The notes: generated from the sequence alone by a model not told the origin. A stretch of DNA of 64,000 nucleotides from Immundisolibacter sp049322795 (GCA_049322795.1 JBMOQH010000024.1:124001-188000), one strand, 5' to 3'. Shown: positions 8,645 through 18,224, numbered from the stretch's first letter. Numbers and translations are program-made.

Positions 8645-9262
8645 ATGAATTTCTCCGAACTGGTCCAGGCCCGGCGCAGCGTGCGCGAGTACGACCTCTC
8701 GCAGCCGGTGACGGACGTGGACCTGAAGGCCATTTTCGCGGACGTGATCCTGTCCCCCAGCGCCTTCAACCTGCAGCAGTGGGCCTTCGTCGTGGTGCGC
8801 GAGGCGGATCAGAAAAAGCGCCTGCGCGCGGCCGCCATGGACCAGGCGCAGGTGGAGAACTGCGCGGCGGCGATCGTGGTCTGCGCCAAGCTCGACGCGC
8901 ACGCGGACGCGCCCACCGTGTTCGCGCAGGCGCCCGAGCCGATGCGCGAGCGCATGATCGGCATGACGACGCAGATGTACGGCGGCAATGCCCAGTTCGC
9001 GCGCGACGAGGCCATCCGCGGCGCGAGTCTCGCCTCGATGACGCTGATGTACGCCGCCAAGGCGCGCGGTTTCGAGACCGGCGCCATGATCGGCTTCAAC
9101 CCGCAGGCGGTGGCCGAGGTGGCCGGCCTCACCGACAACTTCGTGCCGGCCATGCTGATCGTGATGGGCCGCGGCACGCCGCCGGCCATGCCGCGCGGCT
9201 ACCGCAAGCCGCTGAGCGAGGTGGTCAAGCTGGAGCGCCTGGACGGTGCGGGTCTGATCTGA
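8645..9262 (+). CDS. Nitroreductase family protein
   Basis: A 205-residue FMN-dependent enzyme of the nitroreductase superfamily. The opening MNFSELVQARRSVREYDLS carries the conserved RRSVRxY phosphate-binding motif for FMN. SPSAFNLQQWAFVVV matches the S-x-x-N-x-Q-P/W motif. The family reduces nitro groups, quinones or enones with NAD(P)H; the substrate cannot be read from sequence. The ATG at 8645 was chosen for the GACGAGGAG ribosome site; it lies 13 bp after the transporter stop, so both are probably on one transcript. Confidence 0.9.
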   Translation: MNFSELVQARRSVREYDLSQPVTDVDLKAIFADVILSPSAFNLQQWAFVVVREADQKKRLRAAAMDQAQVENCAAAIVVCAKLDAHADAPTVFAQAPEPMRERMIGMTTQMYGGNAQFARDEAIRGASLASMTLMYAAKARGFETGAMIGFNPQAVAEVAGLTDNFVPAMLIVMGRGTPPAMPRGYRKPLSEVVKLERLDGAGLI

Positions 9263-9278
9263 TACGCGGCACAGAGGC

Positions 9279-9308
9279 AGCAGTCGGCGCGGAATCGCGC
9301 CGACTGCT
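9279..9308. terminator. Bidirectional terminator-like hairpin
   Basis: AGCAGTCGGCGCG at 9279-9291 pairs perfectly (13 bp) with 9296-9308 around a GAAT tetraloop. It lies exactly between the convergent nitroreductase and AlkB-like genes. A long T-tract is missing, but stem strength and position support a shared terminator. Confidence 0.65.
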
Positions 9309-9318
9309 CGACCTGGGC

Positions 9319-10437
9319 TCAGGCAGGGCGGGCCGTTACCCCTTCATCATCCAGCCACAGCGGCCAGCCGGCGCGCCGGTTGGCCTCCATCGCCAGGCGG
9401 CGTTCGGTGGGGGAGGCGAAGGTGGTGTCCCACTCGTAGAGCTTGCGCTTGACGAAGCGGAACCACAGCGGCGGCACGAAGGACATCAGAAAACACAGAA
9501 AGATGCTCGGCATGCAGGCGCCGCCGGGGCGTGGCACCAGCTGGTAGTAAGGCACGTAGGCGTCGCGGTGGTGATCCACGTGGTTGGTGATTTCCGTGCC
9601 GATGATGCGGATCACCGTCGACAGGTGGTTCCAGGTGTGGTGCTCGCCGACCGGCGCCTGCGTGTCCCGCACCAGGCCGTAGTGCTGCAGGTAGTTGAGC
9701 GCCTCCAGCACGAACTTGGCCAGCACCAGCGCGGCGATCACGATGCCGGCGGCGAGCGGCCCGGCCAGCAGGCCGATGCCGAGCGGAAAGCCGACCAGAA
9801 ACGCCAGCCCCTGCGTCACCCGGCTGCGCGGGGACCAGACGCTGTAGCCGGCGTTTTCGGCGCGGCGCCGCTCGCTCTCCCAGGTGTCGCGAAACGAGCC
9901 CAGCGTGGCGCGCAGCATGAAGCCGTACACGTTCTCGCCGCGGTGGGCGGTGTCGGTGTCGCGCGGCGTGTCGAAGTACAGGTGATGCGTGTTGTTGTGG
10001 GCGATGTCCCGGCACGGGTCGCCGACCAGCGCGCCCATGCTGAGGCCGACGAAACGCGAGAAGCGGCTGCGCCGGTGCGCCAGCTCGTGGCCGATGCCGC
10101 CGTTGGGCAGCAGGTGCAGCCACATCAGGCTGATCACCGCGCCGACCACGTGCCAGCCGTTTGCGGGCGCGCCACTGCCGCTGAGACCCGCCTGCATGCG
10201 CCAGACGAAGGTGGCGTAGAGCACCACCATCAGCGCCACGTGCAGATAAAGCACCAGGTCCGCGAGCCACGGCGTCGGCATGCGCCGGGGCCGATAGTCG
10301 TTGCCGAGCAGCAGGTCGGCCGCGAACAGTGGCACGAAGCTGGCCGCTCCGGCCCACACCCACGGCCCGCCGAGCGCGAAGCCGGCGATGCCGGTCAGCA
10401 CCAGAACCGTGTTCAGGTAATACCGCAGGTAATCCAT
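9319..10437 (-). CDS. AlkB/XylM-type membrane di-iron monooxygenase (fatty acid desaturase superfamily)
   Basis: A 372-residue integral membrane protein of the alkane 1-monooxygenase/xylene monooxygenase group. The histidine boxes that bind the di-iron centre are HELAHR at 117-122, HNNTHH at 147-152, NYLQHYGL at 248-255 and NHVDHH at 285-290, separated by hydrophobic helices. Such enzymes hydroxylate alkanes, methyl groups of aromatics such as xylene or p-cymene, or related hydrophobic substrates at the inner membrane, drawing electrons from rubredoxin or a reductase; none is encoded beside it. The ATG at 10437 has a GGGAGGAGA ribosome site. The substrate is not predictable beyond the family. 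Confidence 0.85.
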   Translation of the reverse strand: MDYLRYYLNTVLVLTGIAGFALGGPWVWAGAASFVPLFAADLLLGNDYRPRRMPTPWLADLVLYLHVALMVVLYATFVWRMQAGLSGSGAPANGWHVVGAVISLMWLHLLPNGGIGHELAHRRSRFSRFVGLSMGALVGDPCRDIAHNNTHHLYFDTPRDTDTAHRGENVYGFMLRATLGSFRDTWESERRRAENAGYSVWSPRSRVTQGLAFLVGFPLGIGLLAGPLAAGIVIAALVLAKFVLEALNYLQHYGLVRDTQAPVGEHHTWNHLSTVIRIIGTEITNHVDHHRDAYVPYYQLVPRPGGACMPSIFLCFLMSFVPPLWFRFVKRKLYEWDTTFASPTERRLAMEANRRAGWPLWLDDEGVTARPA

Positions 10438-10535
10438 CGCTTTGTCTCCTCCCTGAGTTGCCGCATGCCCGGCCGATGGGCGGCGCATCGTATCGCACGC
10501 GGCGTGCCGCGTGGCGGCACGCGGACGGTCCGTCG

Positions 10536-11501
10536 TCAGTCCGGGTAGCGCTCCGGGTGGGCGCGCAGGTCGGCCAGAAAGTCGTCCAGCATGGCGGCAG
10601 TGTCGTAGGCCGGATTCCAGCCCCATTCCTCGCGCGCGAAGCGGTCGTCGACGGGCTTCATCAGCCGGTCGACGAAGGCCTGCCGCCTGGCGTCTACCTT
10701 GAAATCGATGCGCGCGCCGGGCACCCGGGCGCGCACCAGATCAGCCAGTGCCTCGGCGCTCGGCGTCGGCGGCACGCCGTTGATCAGGTAGTTGAATTGC
10801 GTCAGGCGCTCGCGCGGCGCGCGCGACAAGGCCAGCACGCCGGCGGCGGCGTCCTTCACGTAGACGATGGGCACGCGGGTGTGGGGCGCCACCTCGATGG
10901 TGTACGGCCGGCCCTTGGCGCAGTCCTCCACCACCCAGGAATGAAACTGCGCCGCGCCCGGCGTGCGCACGCCCGGGCCGCAGATGCCCGGAAAGCGGAT
11001 GCCGCGAAAATCGAGCCCGTACCGGTGGCGGTAGAAGTTGCCAGCGTTCTCGCCGAACAGCTTGGCCGTGCCGTAGAACGACAGCGGGCGTTGCAGGGTG
11101 AGGTCGTCGATGTGCTCGCCGGTCATGCCAAGGCCGTAGGTGCCGATGCTGCTCGCGAACAGCACCTGCGGTACGTCGAGCAGCCGCGCCGCCTCCAGCA
11201 CGTTGAAGGTGCCGTTGACGTTGGCGTGCATGGCCGCCGACGGATCGAGGTCGGACGCCGTCGACAGGATGGCCCCCAGGTGAAAGATCGCCTCCGGCCG
11301 AGCCGTCTTCACCGCGTCGAGCACGTGGCTGAAGTTGCCGACGTCGCCGCGGATCAGCGCCACCTGGTCGGCCACGTCGGCCAGCCGCCGCTGCGAGCCG
11401 CTGACGTGAAAGACGGTGACGGCGTGTCCGCCTTCGGCCACCAGCTGGCGCACGACTTCGGCGCCGATGAAGCCGGTGCCGCCGGTGATCAGTACGCGCA
11501 T
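10536..11501 (-). CDS. NAD-dependent epimerase/dehydratase (extended SDR)
   Basis: A 321-residue extended short-chain dehydrogenase. The Rossmann motif GGTGFIGAEVVRQL is at the N-terminus. The catalytic serine and Y-x-x-x-K appear as LFASSIGTYG and YGTAKLFGE. The family acts on nucleotide sugars or, in some members, on steroids and other hydroxy substrates. It follows the AlkB-like gene on the same strand with 98 bp between, so a degradation role is possible but a cell-surface sugar role cannot be excluded. Confidence 0.8.
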   Translation of the reverse strand: MRVLITGGTGFIGAEVVRQLVAEGGHAVTVFHVSGSQRRLADVADQVALIRGDVGNFSHVLDAVKTARPEAIFHLGAILSTASDLDPSAAMHANVNGTFNVLEAARLLDVPQVLFASSIGTYGLGMTGEHIDDLTLQRPLSFYGTAKLFGENAGNFYRHRYGLDFRGIRFPGICGPGVRTPGAAQFHSWVVEDCAKGRPYTIEVAPHTRVPIVYVKDAAAGVLALSRAPRERLTQFNYLINGVPPTPSAEALADLVRARVPGARIDFKVDARRQAFVDRLMKPVDDRFAREEWGWNPAYDTAAMLDDFLADLRAHPERYPD

Positions 11502-11585
11502 GGGGTTTCTCCTCGGCTGTCGTCCTTATCGTGCATCTCCATGGATGCGATGTGCCGATTTTGTGGTGGCGGCCACGCCGCGGGC

Positions 11586-12737
11586 TTACGCCTCCGGCAC
11601 GCTGCCGAACAGCGCGGCATGCTGCGCCAGCGCGTAGCGATCCGTCATCCCGGCCACGTAATCGGCCACCGCACGGGCCCGCCCGCGCAGGCCACGCTGC
11701 GCTTCGTGGTGCTCGACGCGCGCCAGTGTGTCGGGCGGCAGCAGCAGGGGGTCGCCCAGAAACGCCCCGAACAGGTCAGTGACCACGCGTCGGGCGCGGC
11801 TGGTCATGCGCCGCACGCGGTAATGCTGGTAGACCCGATGGTTCAGCAGCGCCTTGAGCGTGTCGTTGCCGGCCCGCATGCCGTCGCTGAAGGCGATCAG
11901 CGGCCCGCTGGCGCAGCGCACCTCATCCAGGCTGCGCACGTCGGCCGCTGCCAGCCGCTCGGCGCTGGTGCCGCGCAGGTCGGCAATCTGCGCCTTGATG
12001 ATGCGGCGGATGATCTCGTGCTGCCCGACGCGCCCGGGCAGTTCGCCGAACTCGTGCCGCACGGCGTCGTGGTGGTCGCGGAAAAAGACCGACTCGTCGC
12101 ACAGCAGCTCGAAGCTCAGCATGCCGGCCCGCAGGCCGTCGTCGAGGTCATGCGAGTTGTAGGCAATCTCGTCGGCGAGGTTGGTCAACTGCGCCTCAAG
12201 TGTTGGCTGACCGCCAGTCAGGAAGCGCTCGCCGACGTCGCCGAGCTTGGCGGCGATCTCGCGCGTGCAGTGCTTGAGGATGCCTTCGCGCGTCTCGAAG
12301 GTGAGGTTGATGCCGGGAAAGCCCGGGTAGCGCTGTTCGAGCACGTCCACGGTGCGCAGCGACTGCACGTTGTGCTCGAACCCGCCGAACTCGGCCATGC
12401 AGGCGTTCAGGGCATCCTGACCGGCGTGGCCAAACGGCGTGTGGCCAAGATCGTGCGCCAGCGAGATGGCTTCGGCCAGGGCTTCGTTCAGGCCCAGCGA
12501 TCGCGCCAGCGAGCGGCAGATTTGCGCCACTTCCAGCGTGTGGGTAAGGCGTGTGCGGAACATGTCGCCTTCGTGGTTGACGAAGACCTGCGTCTTGTAC
12601 TCGAGGCGGCGAAAGGCGCCGCAATGGATGATGCGGTCGCGGTCGCGCTGGTGCTGCGTGCGGTCGCCTGGGGGCGATTCGGGGTGGCGCCGGCCGCGGC
12701 AGTTGTCGTCACTGGCCGCGTAGGCGGCCAATGGCAT
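11586..12737 (-). CDS. dgt: Deoxyguanosinetriphosphate triphosphohydrolase (dGTPase-like HD protein)
   Basis: A 383-residue HD-domain phosphohydrolase that releases tripolyphosphate from dNTPs, helping balance nucleotide pools. Metal-binding residues are seen in THTLEVAQI, in the HD pair of LAHDLGHTPFGHAG, and in NLADEIAYNSHDLDDGL. The N-terminal DRDRIIHCGAFRRLEYKTQV block is the nucleotide-binding signature. Length fits the shorter, type-2 dGTPase group rather than the longer E. coli Dgt. The start codon overlaps the aroB stop, an arrangement seen in several gammaproteobacteria, so translation is coupled. Confidence 0.92.
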   Translation of the reverse strand: MPLAAYAASDDNCRGRRHPESPPGDRTQHQRDRDRIIHCGAFRRLEYKTQVFVNHEGDMFRTRLTHTLEVAQICRSLARSLGLNEALAEAISLAHDLGHTPFGHAGQDALNACMAEFGGFEHNVQSLRTVDVLEQRYPGFPGINLTFETREGILKHCTREIAAKLGDVGERFLTGGQPTLEAQLTNLADEIAYNSHDLDDGLRAGMLSFELLCDESVFFRDHHDAVRHEFGELPGRVGQHEIIRRIIKAQIADLRGTSAERLAAADVRSLDEVRCASGPLIAFSDGMRAGNDTLKALLNHRVYQHYRVRRMTSRARRVVTDLFGAFLGDPLLLPPDTLARVEHHEAQRGLRGRARAVADYVAGMTDRYALAQHAALFGSVPEA

Positions 12738-13828
12738 CAGGCAGCCTCCGGCGCACGCACGGCGTCGATCACCTCAGCCAGCAGGGCCGGTGCGATGCCG
12801 CTCACGACCACGCCGCGGCCAATGGCGTCGAGCGCAACCAGCCGCAGCTGGCCATCGAGCACCTTCTTGTCGCCTGCCATGAAGCCGAGCAGGGTATCGG
12901 TGTCGATCTCGGCGGGCAGGGCGGTGGGCAGGCCTGCTCGCTCAAGCAGTCTGGCCACACGCCCGTGGGCCGACGGCGGCAGGCGCCCCAGCCGGATCGA
13001 CAGGCCGGTCGCCATCAGCATGCCAAGCCCCACCGCCTCGCCATGCAGCCAGGCGCCGTAGCCGGTCGCCGCTTCGATGGCGTGGCCGAAGGTGTGGCCC
13101 AGGTTCAGAAGCGCGCGTTGCCCCGCTTCGCGTTCGTCGGCGGCGACGATGGCAGCCTTGATCTCGCACGACCGGTGGATGGCGTGTTGCAGGGCCTCCT
13201 CGTCGCCTGCCAACAGGGCTGGCAGGGACTGTTCGATCCACGTCAGGAAGGGCTCATCGGCAATCAGGCCGTACTTGATGACCTCCGCGAGACCCGCCAC
13301 CAGTTCGCGGCGGGGCAGGGTGGCCAGGGTGGCCGTATCCACCAGCACGCAACGCGGCTGGTGAAAGGCGCCGAGCAGATTCTTGCCGCTCGGGCGATTG
13401 ACACCCGTCTTGCCGCCGACAGAGGAGTCCACCTGCGCCAGCAGCGTGGTCGGCACCTGGATGAAGTCGACGCCGCGCTGGTAGGTGGCGGCCAGAAAGC
13501 CCGTCATGTCGCCGACCACGCCGCCGCCGAGCGCGATCAGCGTGACCTTCCGGTCGAAACGGCCGGCGATCAGCTCGTCGGCAAGCGCGGCGTAGGTGTC
13601 GAGGGTTTTCGACTGCTCGCCGGGTGGGAACTCCAGCACGCGGGGCTCGAAGTCCGCCAGCGCCGCGCACACGGCGGGACCATAAAGCGCCGCCACGTGG
13701 CTGTCGCTGATGACGACCACTCGCCGCCCGCGGATATGGGGCCGGTACAGGCCCGGTTCCGCGGTCAGGCGCGAGCCGATGTGGATTCGATAGCTGCGGT
13801 CAGCCAGGTCGACTTGTAAAGTGCGCAT
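12737..13828 (-). CDS. aroB: 3-dehydroquinate synthase
   Basis: A 363-residue NAD- and metal-dependent enzyme converting DAHP to 3-dehydroquinate, the second step of the shikimate pathway. Conserved segments include GGGVVGDMTGFLAATYQRG, VPTTLLAQVDSSVGGKTGVN and the metal-binding LNLGHTFGHAIE. The length is normal. It overlaps aroK upstream by 29 bp and dgt downstream by one base, forming a compact aroK-aroB-dgt unit. Confidence 0.97.
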   Translation of the reverse strand: MRTLQVDLADRSYRIHIGSRLTAEPGLYRPHIRGRRVVVISDSHVAALYGPAVCAALADFEPRVLEFPPGEQSKTLDTYAALADELIAGRFDRKVTLIALGGGVVGDMTGFLAATYQRGVDFIQVPTTLLAQVDSSVGGKTGVNRPSGKNLLGAFHQPRCVLVDTATLATLPRRELVAGLAEVIKYGLIADEPFLTWIEQSLPALLAGDEEALQHAIHRSCEIKAAIVAADEREAGQRALLNLGHTFGHAIEAATGYGAWLHGEAVGLGMLMATGLSIRLGRLPPSAHGRVARLLERAGLPTALPAEIDTDTLLGFMAGDKKVLDGQLRLVALDAIGRGVVVSGIAPALLAEVIDAVRAPEAA

Positions 13829-14336
13829 CCGCCAAACGTTCCAGTACCTCGGCCACGGTGGCCGTCACTTTACGCCCAGGCGAATCGACTGTGATGTCCG
13901 CCACCGCCTCGTAGAGGGGCTCGCGTTCCAGCGCGAGCTGCCGCAGGCGCTCTTCGGGGTCAGGCGTCGCCAGCAGCGGGCGGTGGGTGGAATTGCGTGT
14001 GCGCCGCATCTGCTCCGAAACCGAGGTCCGCAGGTACACCACCGTCCCGCGGCTGCGCAGCAGTTCACGATTCTCGGGCAGCAGCACCGCACCACCGCCG
14101 GTGGCCAGCACCAGGCCGGGCAGCGCCGTCAGATCGGACAGAACCTTGTGTTCGCGCCGCCGGAAGCCGGCCTCGCCCTCGATCTCGAAAATGATCGGGA
14201 TGGTGGTGCCGGTGCGCCGTTCGAGTTCTTCGTCGCTGTCGAGGAAATCGAGCCCGAGGCTCTGTGCCAGTCGCCGGCCGACCGTGGTCTTGCCGGCCCC
14301 CATCGGCCCCACCAGAAAGACGCTGCGTCGCGCCAT
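13800..14336 (-). CDS. aroK: Shikimate kinase
   Basis: A 178-residue P-loop kinase phosphorylating shikimate at the 3-hydroxyl. The Walker A motif is GPMGAGKTTVGR, the shikimate-binding D-S-D is in LDFLDSDEELE, GFRRRE follows, and ATGGGAVL is the glycine-rich loop. The lid arginine lies in NSTHRPLL. The ATG at 14336 gives the standard opening MARRSVFLVGPMGAGK; the longer reading adds an unrelated 11 residues. It lies 13 bp after pilQ, the usual gammaproteobacterial linkage. Confidence 0.97.
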   Translation of the reverse strand: MARRSVFLVGPMGAGKTTVGRRLAQSLGLDFLDSDEELERRTGTTIPIIFEIEGEAGFRRREHKVLSDLTALPGLVLATGGGAVLLPENRELLRSRGTVVYLRTSVSEQMRRTRNSTHRPLLATPDPEERLRQLALEREPLYEAVADITVDSPGRKVTATVAEVLERLADAHFTSRPG

Positions 14337-14349
14337 GAACAGCAGATGC

Positions 14350-16491
14350 TCAGGGGGTGGCGACCGCAACTCCGTCGCGGATGATCTTGGGCGTCACGAA
14401 GATCAGCAACTCCTTCTTCTGGTTGCTGGCGCTCTTGTTCTGGAACAGCCTGCCGACGTAAGGCAGATCGCCGAAGAACGGCGTGCGAACGGCGGTGTTG
14501 GCCTTGGTCTGTTCGTAGATGCCACCGATCACGATGGTCTCGCCGTCGTTGACCAGCACCTGCGACTCCACCTTCTGGGTGTCGATGGCCGGCTCGCCGT
14601 TGTTGTTGGTGGCCGTCGGGTTGAGCGCGTCCTTGCTGACTGCGATGTCCATGATGATGTGGTCATCCGGCGTGATCTGCGGCGTGACCTTCAGTTGCAG
14701 CAGGGCCGGCTTGAACTCGGTGTTCGTCGCGCCGCTGGCGGAGGCTTCCTGGTACGGGAACTCGGTGCCCTGCGAGATGATGGCCTCCTTCTGGTTGGAG
14801 GTCACCACGCGCGGGTTCGAGATGATCTCGCCCTCGCCCTCGGCCTGCAGGGCGGACAGTTCGAGCTCCAGCAGGCGTCCGAACGGCAGCTTGGCGATGG
14901 CAAGACCGATGGATGACGGGGTGAAGGGGACACCCTGCAAGCGCTGAGCGGGCATGTTGACGTTCAGGCGGTCCGGTAACACCGGGGTAGTTAAATTGTT
15001 AATAGGTAACCCAGTGTTAACGCTGGTCTGGGTAGCACCCAGATTGCCTGATATCGCTGTCGTCCCGCCTGCGATGTTGCGGGTGTCGCTCATCCCAAAC
15101 CGCACGCCAAGATTCTTGCCGAAATTGGTCGAGGCGTTCACGATTCGCGACTCGATCAGCACCTGCCGCACCGGCACGTCGAGCGCCTTCATCAGGTCGC
15201 GGATTTCCGCCAGCTTGCGCTCGGTGTCGTTCACGATCAGCGTGTTGGTGCGCTCGTCGACCGTCACGTTGCCGCGCTCGGTCAGCACCTTGCGGTCTTC
15301 GTTCTTGAGCAGCGCCGCCACGTCGCTCGCCTTGGCAAAGTTGACCGGCATGAACTCCGTGTAGAGCGGCACCAGCTCTTCGAGTTTCTGCCTGGCTTCG
15401 AATTCGGCCTGCTCGCGCGCCGCGATTTCCTCGGCCGGCGCGATCCACATGACATTGCCATCCTCTCGTTTGCCCAGGCCCTTGGTGGTGAGGATGATGT
15501 CGAGCGCCTGATCCCAGGGCACGTTCTGCAGGCGCAGCGTGATGTTGCCGGCCACCGTGTCCGCCGCCACCAGGTTCTTGCCGGTGAAGTCGGCCAGCAG
15601 CTGCAGGACCGCCCGCACCTCGATGCTCTGGAAGTTCAGCGAGATCGGCTCGCCGGAATACGCCTTCTTCATGTTGCGCCGGGCGGCTGGGTCGTCGCGC
15701 ACCGGCGAAATCTCCAGCGTGTATTGCCCATTGGCCTGGTAGGCGAGGTGTTCGAAGGCCGCGCCGGTCGCCACCTCCATGCGCACACCGCCGGCGTACT
15801 GACGGGTTTCCACGCGCGTGACGGGTGTCGCGAAATCGGTCACGTCCAGACGGCGGCTGAGTTCGGCCGGCAGGCTTACGCCACTGAACTCGACCACCAC
15901 TCGGCCACCCTGCGGGCGCGTGTTGACCTGAATGTCCGCGGAAGACAGGCCCACGACCACGCGTCCTTCGCCGCGCTCGCCGCGACGGAAATCGACACTG
16001 CTCACCCGCGGGCCGATCGGGCCTGCCGCTGGCGCGGCCATCGGGGCAGTGGTCGAAGCGCTGTTTCGCGCCACCGCGGGCGGCACGCCCGGAGCATCCA
16101 GCATCACCAACAGTCGGTTGCCGGCGCTGGTCATCGACCACTTTACGGTTTCGACGAGGTTGACCACCAGACGCGTGCGCCCTTCGCCGGGGACCACCAC
16201 CACCGTGCCGACGGGTCCGGTATCAATTTGCTTGGTGCGGTCGGTTAATGCGGCGTCGGTGGCCGGAAGATCGATGACCAGACGCGGCGGATCGTTGATG
16301 AGAAAAGCCCTGCCCGGCGTCAGCGTTCCATCGGCCTGCACCTGTAGTTGCACTCCGCCCGCCGGGGTTGCGGCGAATTCAATCCCCGTCAGCGCTACCG
16401 CGCGCGCATTCACCGGGGCAAGCAGGGCTGCCAGCGTGCCTAGCGCCAGGGCCATGACCCAGCGCGCAGCGGGCTTGTGGCGAGGTTTCAT
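14350..16491 (-). CDS. pilQ: Type IV pilus secretin PilQ
   Basis: A 713-residue outer-membrane secretin that forms the gated ring through which type IV pili pass. After a signal peptide (MKPRHKPAARWVMALALGT) come AMIN domains, likely peptidoglycan-binding, a secretin/TonB short N-terminal domain (VPWDQALDIILTTKGLG), an N1-type ring-forming domain, and the C-terminal secretin domain ending with FFGDLPYVGRLFQNKS and ELLIFVTPKII. ATG 16491 was preferred to upstream codons for its signal peptide and AGGGAGAA ribosome site. It is the last gene of the pilMNOPQ unit. Confidence 0.96.
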   Translation of the reverse strand: MKPRHKPAARWVMALALGTLAALLAPVNARAVALTGIEFAATPAGGVQLQVQADGTLTPGRAFLINDPPRLVIDLPATDAALTDRTKQIDTGPVGTVVVVPGEGRTRLVVNLVETVKWSMTSAGNRLLVMLDAPGVPPAVARNSASTTAPMAAPAAGPIGPRVSSVDFRRGERGEGRVVVGLSSADIQVNTRPQGGRVVVEFSGVSLPAELSRRLDVTDFATPVTRVETRQYAGGVRMEVATGAAFEHLAYQANGQYTLEISPVRDDPAARRNMKKAYSGEPISLNFQSIEVRAVLQLLADFTGKNLVAADTVAGNITLRLQNVPWDQALDIILTTKGLGKREDGNVMWIAPAEEIAAREQAEFEARQKLEELVPLYTEFMPVNFAKASDVAALLKNEDRKVLTERGNVTVDERTNTLIVNDTERKLAEIRDLMKALDVPVRQVLIESRIVNASTNFGKNLGVRFGMSDTRNIAGGTTAISGNLGATQTSVNTGLPINNLTTPVLPDRLNVNMPAQRLQGVPFTPSSIGLAIAKLPFGRLLELELSALQAEGEGEIISNPRVVTSNQKEAIISQGTEFPYQEASASGATNTEFKPALLQLKVTPQITPDDHIIMDIAVSKDALNPTATNNNGEPAIDTQKVESQVLVNDGETIVIGGIYEQTKANTAVRTPFFGDLPYVGRLFQNKSASNQKKELLIFVTPKIIRDGVAVATP

Positions 16492-16522
16492 TTCCGGATT
16501 CTCCCTGGCCATCGTCATGCCG

Positions 16523-17050
16523 CTACTGCTCCACAATCTCGACCGCCGCTGGCCGTTCTATCCAGCCGCCGGTGCCGTTAGGAATGATTTCCACCAAATT
16601 CACGCGGTTGTCCCCGATATCGGTGACCCGCCCGTAGTTTTCGCCCAGATAGTTGCCAACGGAGACACGACTGATTGTCTGGTCCGGCGCCTGGATCAGC
16701 GCCCACAGGCTGCCGCCGCGTGCGAGCGTTCCAACCATGCGCAAGGCATCGATAGGGTAGGCTTCCAACGCTTCCTTGCGCCGATTCAAATCGGGTCGGA
16801 TCCCCCCCTGGCTGGCATCCGCGAGAGTTTCCGTTTTTTGCTCGGTCAAGGTGTCGAGGAAGGGGTCTTTGAGGTCGTCGCGCTTGTAGACAAACGCCTC
16901 GTAGGGTCTCAGCACCGGCAGAGGCTCGATGGTGACCTTCTCCTCGGCGCGGACCTGATCCAGCCAGGCCTTCAGTTCGGCGTCTTTCGAGCCGCAGCCG
17001 GCAAGCGCCAGACAGGCCAGCCCAAGCACTGTGGCGCGTCGCCCGCTCAA
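16523..17050 (-). CDS. pilP: Type IV pilus assembly lipoprotein PilP
   Basis: A 175-residue inner-membrane lipoprotein with lipobox LALAGC near residue 19. It joins the PilMNO platform to the PilQ secretin. The segment YEAFVYKRDDLKDPF and the C-terminal beta domain (RMVGTLARGGSLWALIQAPD) are characteristic. The start overlaps the pilO stop by four bases. Confidence 0.94.
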   Translation of the reverse strand: MSGRRATVLGLACLALAGCGSKDAELKAWLDQVRAEEKVTIEPLPVLRPYEAFVYKRDDLKDPFLDTLTEQKTETLADASQGGIRPDLNRRKEALEAYPIDALRMVGTLARGGSLWALIQAPDQTISRVSVGNYLGENYGRVTDIGDNRVNLVEIIPNGTGGWIERPAAVEIVEQ

Positions 17051-17667
17051 GGCTGGTCCTCCTCGAGGTACTGATAGGTCTTTGCGATGCCTTTCATCAC
17101 CAGAAGGTCGGTGTCCTTGCCCATCGGGACCATGTTCAAATTGTGCAAGGTGACGATGCGCGGGAAACCCGCCACGTCGCTGGCGAACTCCCCAATCTGG
17201 TGGTAAGTGCCGGTGACCTCGATGGAAATGGGCAGTTCCGCATAGAAGCCGGACGGCTTTGCCTCGCCCGGTTGGAACAGCTTGAACTCCAGGCCGCGCC
17301 CCAGTCCCGCCTGCGTGATTTCCACCAACAGGTTGGCAATCTCGTTGCTGTCTGGCAGCTGCCGACGCATGGCCTCGAAACTTTCCTTGAGTTGCGCCAA
17401 CTGTTCGCGATACGCCTCGAGGTTGACCGCCTGACGGTACTTGGTGACGAATTCCTGGCGCAGCTGCCGTTCGGCCTGTTGGCGACCTTCAAGGTCCTCC
17501 AGGGTTTTGCTGATCACGAAGTAATAGCCAGCCACCAGCAACAGGATGCCCACCAGGAGAATGGCGAACGCCTTGCCGACTGCTGGCCATTCTCCGGCGG
17601 CGTTGAGGTCGATGTCGCGCAGGTTGATGCTGCGCAAGTCGATGTTGCGGAGGTCGTCCAGTGTCAT
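17047..17667 (-). CDS. pilO: Type IV pilus inner-membrane protein PilO
   Basis: A 206-residue bitopic protein with one transmembrane segment (AFAILLVGILLLVAGYYFV), a coiled-coil region and a periplasmic ferredoxin-like domain. It pairs with PilN to form the alignment complex between motor and secretin. The N-terminal cytoplasmic tail contains NIDLRSINLRDIDL, a short repeated motif typical of PilO in several gammaproteobacteria. It overlaps pilN and pilP by four bases each. Confidence 0.94.
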   Translation of the reverse strand: MTLDDLRNIDLRSINLRDIDLNAAGEWPAVGKAFAILLVGILLLVAGYYFVISKTLEDLEGRQQAERQLRQEFVTKYRQAVNLEAYREQLAQLKESFEAMRRQLPDSNEIANLLVEITQAGLGRGLEFKLFQPGEAKPSGFYAELPISIEVTGTYHQIGEFASDVAGFPRIVTLHNLNMVPMGKDTDLLVMKGIAKTYQYLEEDQP

Positions 17668-18224
17668 TTCGGCTGCTCTGGTTTGGCAATGTGCTGGGGC
17701 ACTAGCAGATCGAACTGGCTGGCGTGCATGTTGCGATATTCCCCGGCACGTGCGACGCGCAGGGTGGATGGGTTGAACTGGTCGGAGCCGTCAAGCTCGT
17801 GCATATATGAGGAAACGCGAGCATTCGACTGCGCCCACCCCTGCAGGCTCAAGGTGTTCTCTGTTTGCGCGAAATTTGTCAGGAATACACCTTGCGGCGT
17901 GCTGCGGGCCAGCGCGTCGAACAAACGTACCGGCATGGGGCGCAGGATCTGCAGCTCCTGAATTACATCCATGCGCGCCTGAAGTTTCGTTTTCTGCGCC
18001 TGGATGTCTCGAATCTCGCGGATTTTTACGTCGAGGATCGCAATCTCGGAACGCAGAAGTTCGTTTCTGGCTTCCTGGCTGTTGACAAAGCGTGTTGCAA
18101 TCAACTCGCCTGCGGCGACGAGCACCACGGCGCCAATGGCGCCGGCGCCGAGCATGCTCAGAAATTCACGCTGCCGTCGTTGGCGCCGGGCGCGTCGCCA
18201 CGGCAGCAGGTTAACGCGAGACAT
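17664..18224 (-). CDS. pilN: Type IV pilus inner-membrane protein PilN
   Basis: A 186-residue bitopic protein opening MSRVNLLPWRRARRQRRQRE; the INLLPWR-type motif is the conserved peptide by which PilN docks into PilM. One transmembrane helix follows, then a coiled coil and a periplasmic domain. It overlaps pilM by 14 bp and pilO by four. Confidence 0.95.
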   Translation of the reverse strand: MSRVNLLPWRRARRQRRQREFLSMLGAGAIGAVVLVAAGELIATRFVNSQEARNELLRSEIAILDVKIREIRDIQAQKTKLQARMDVIQELQILRPMPVRLFDALARSTPQGVFLTNFAQTENTLSLQGWAQSNARVSSYMHELDGSDQFNPSTLRVARAGEYRNMHASQFDLLVPQHIAKPEQPK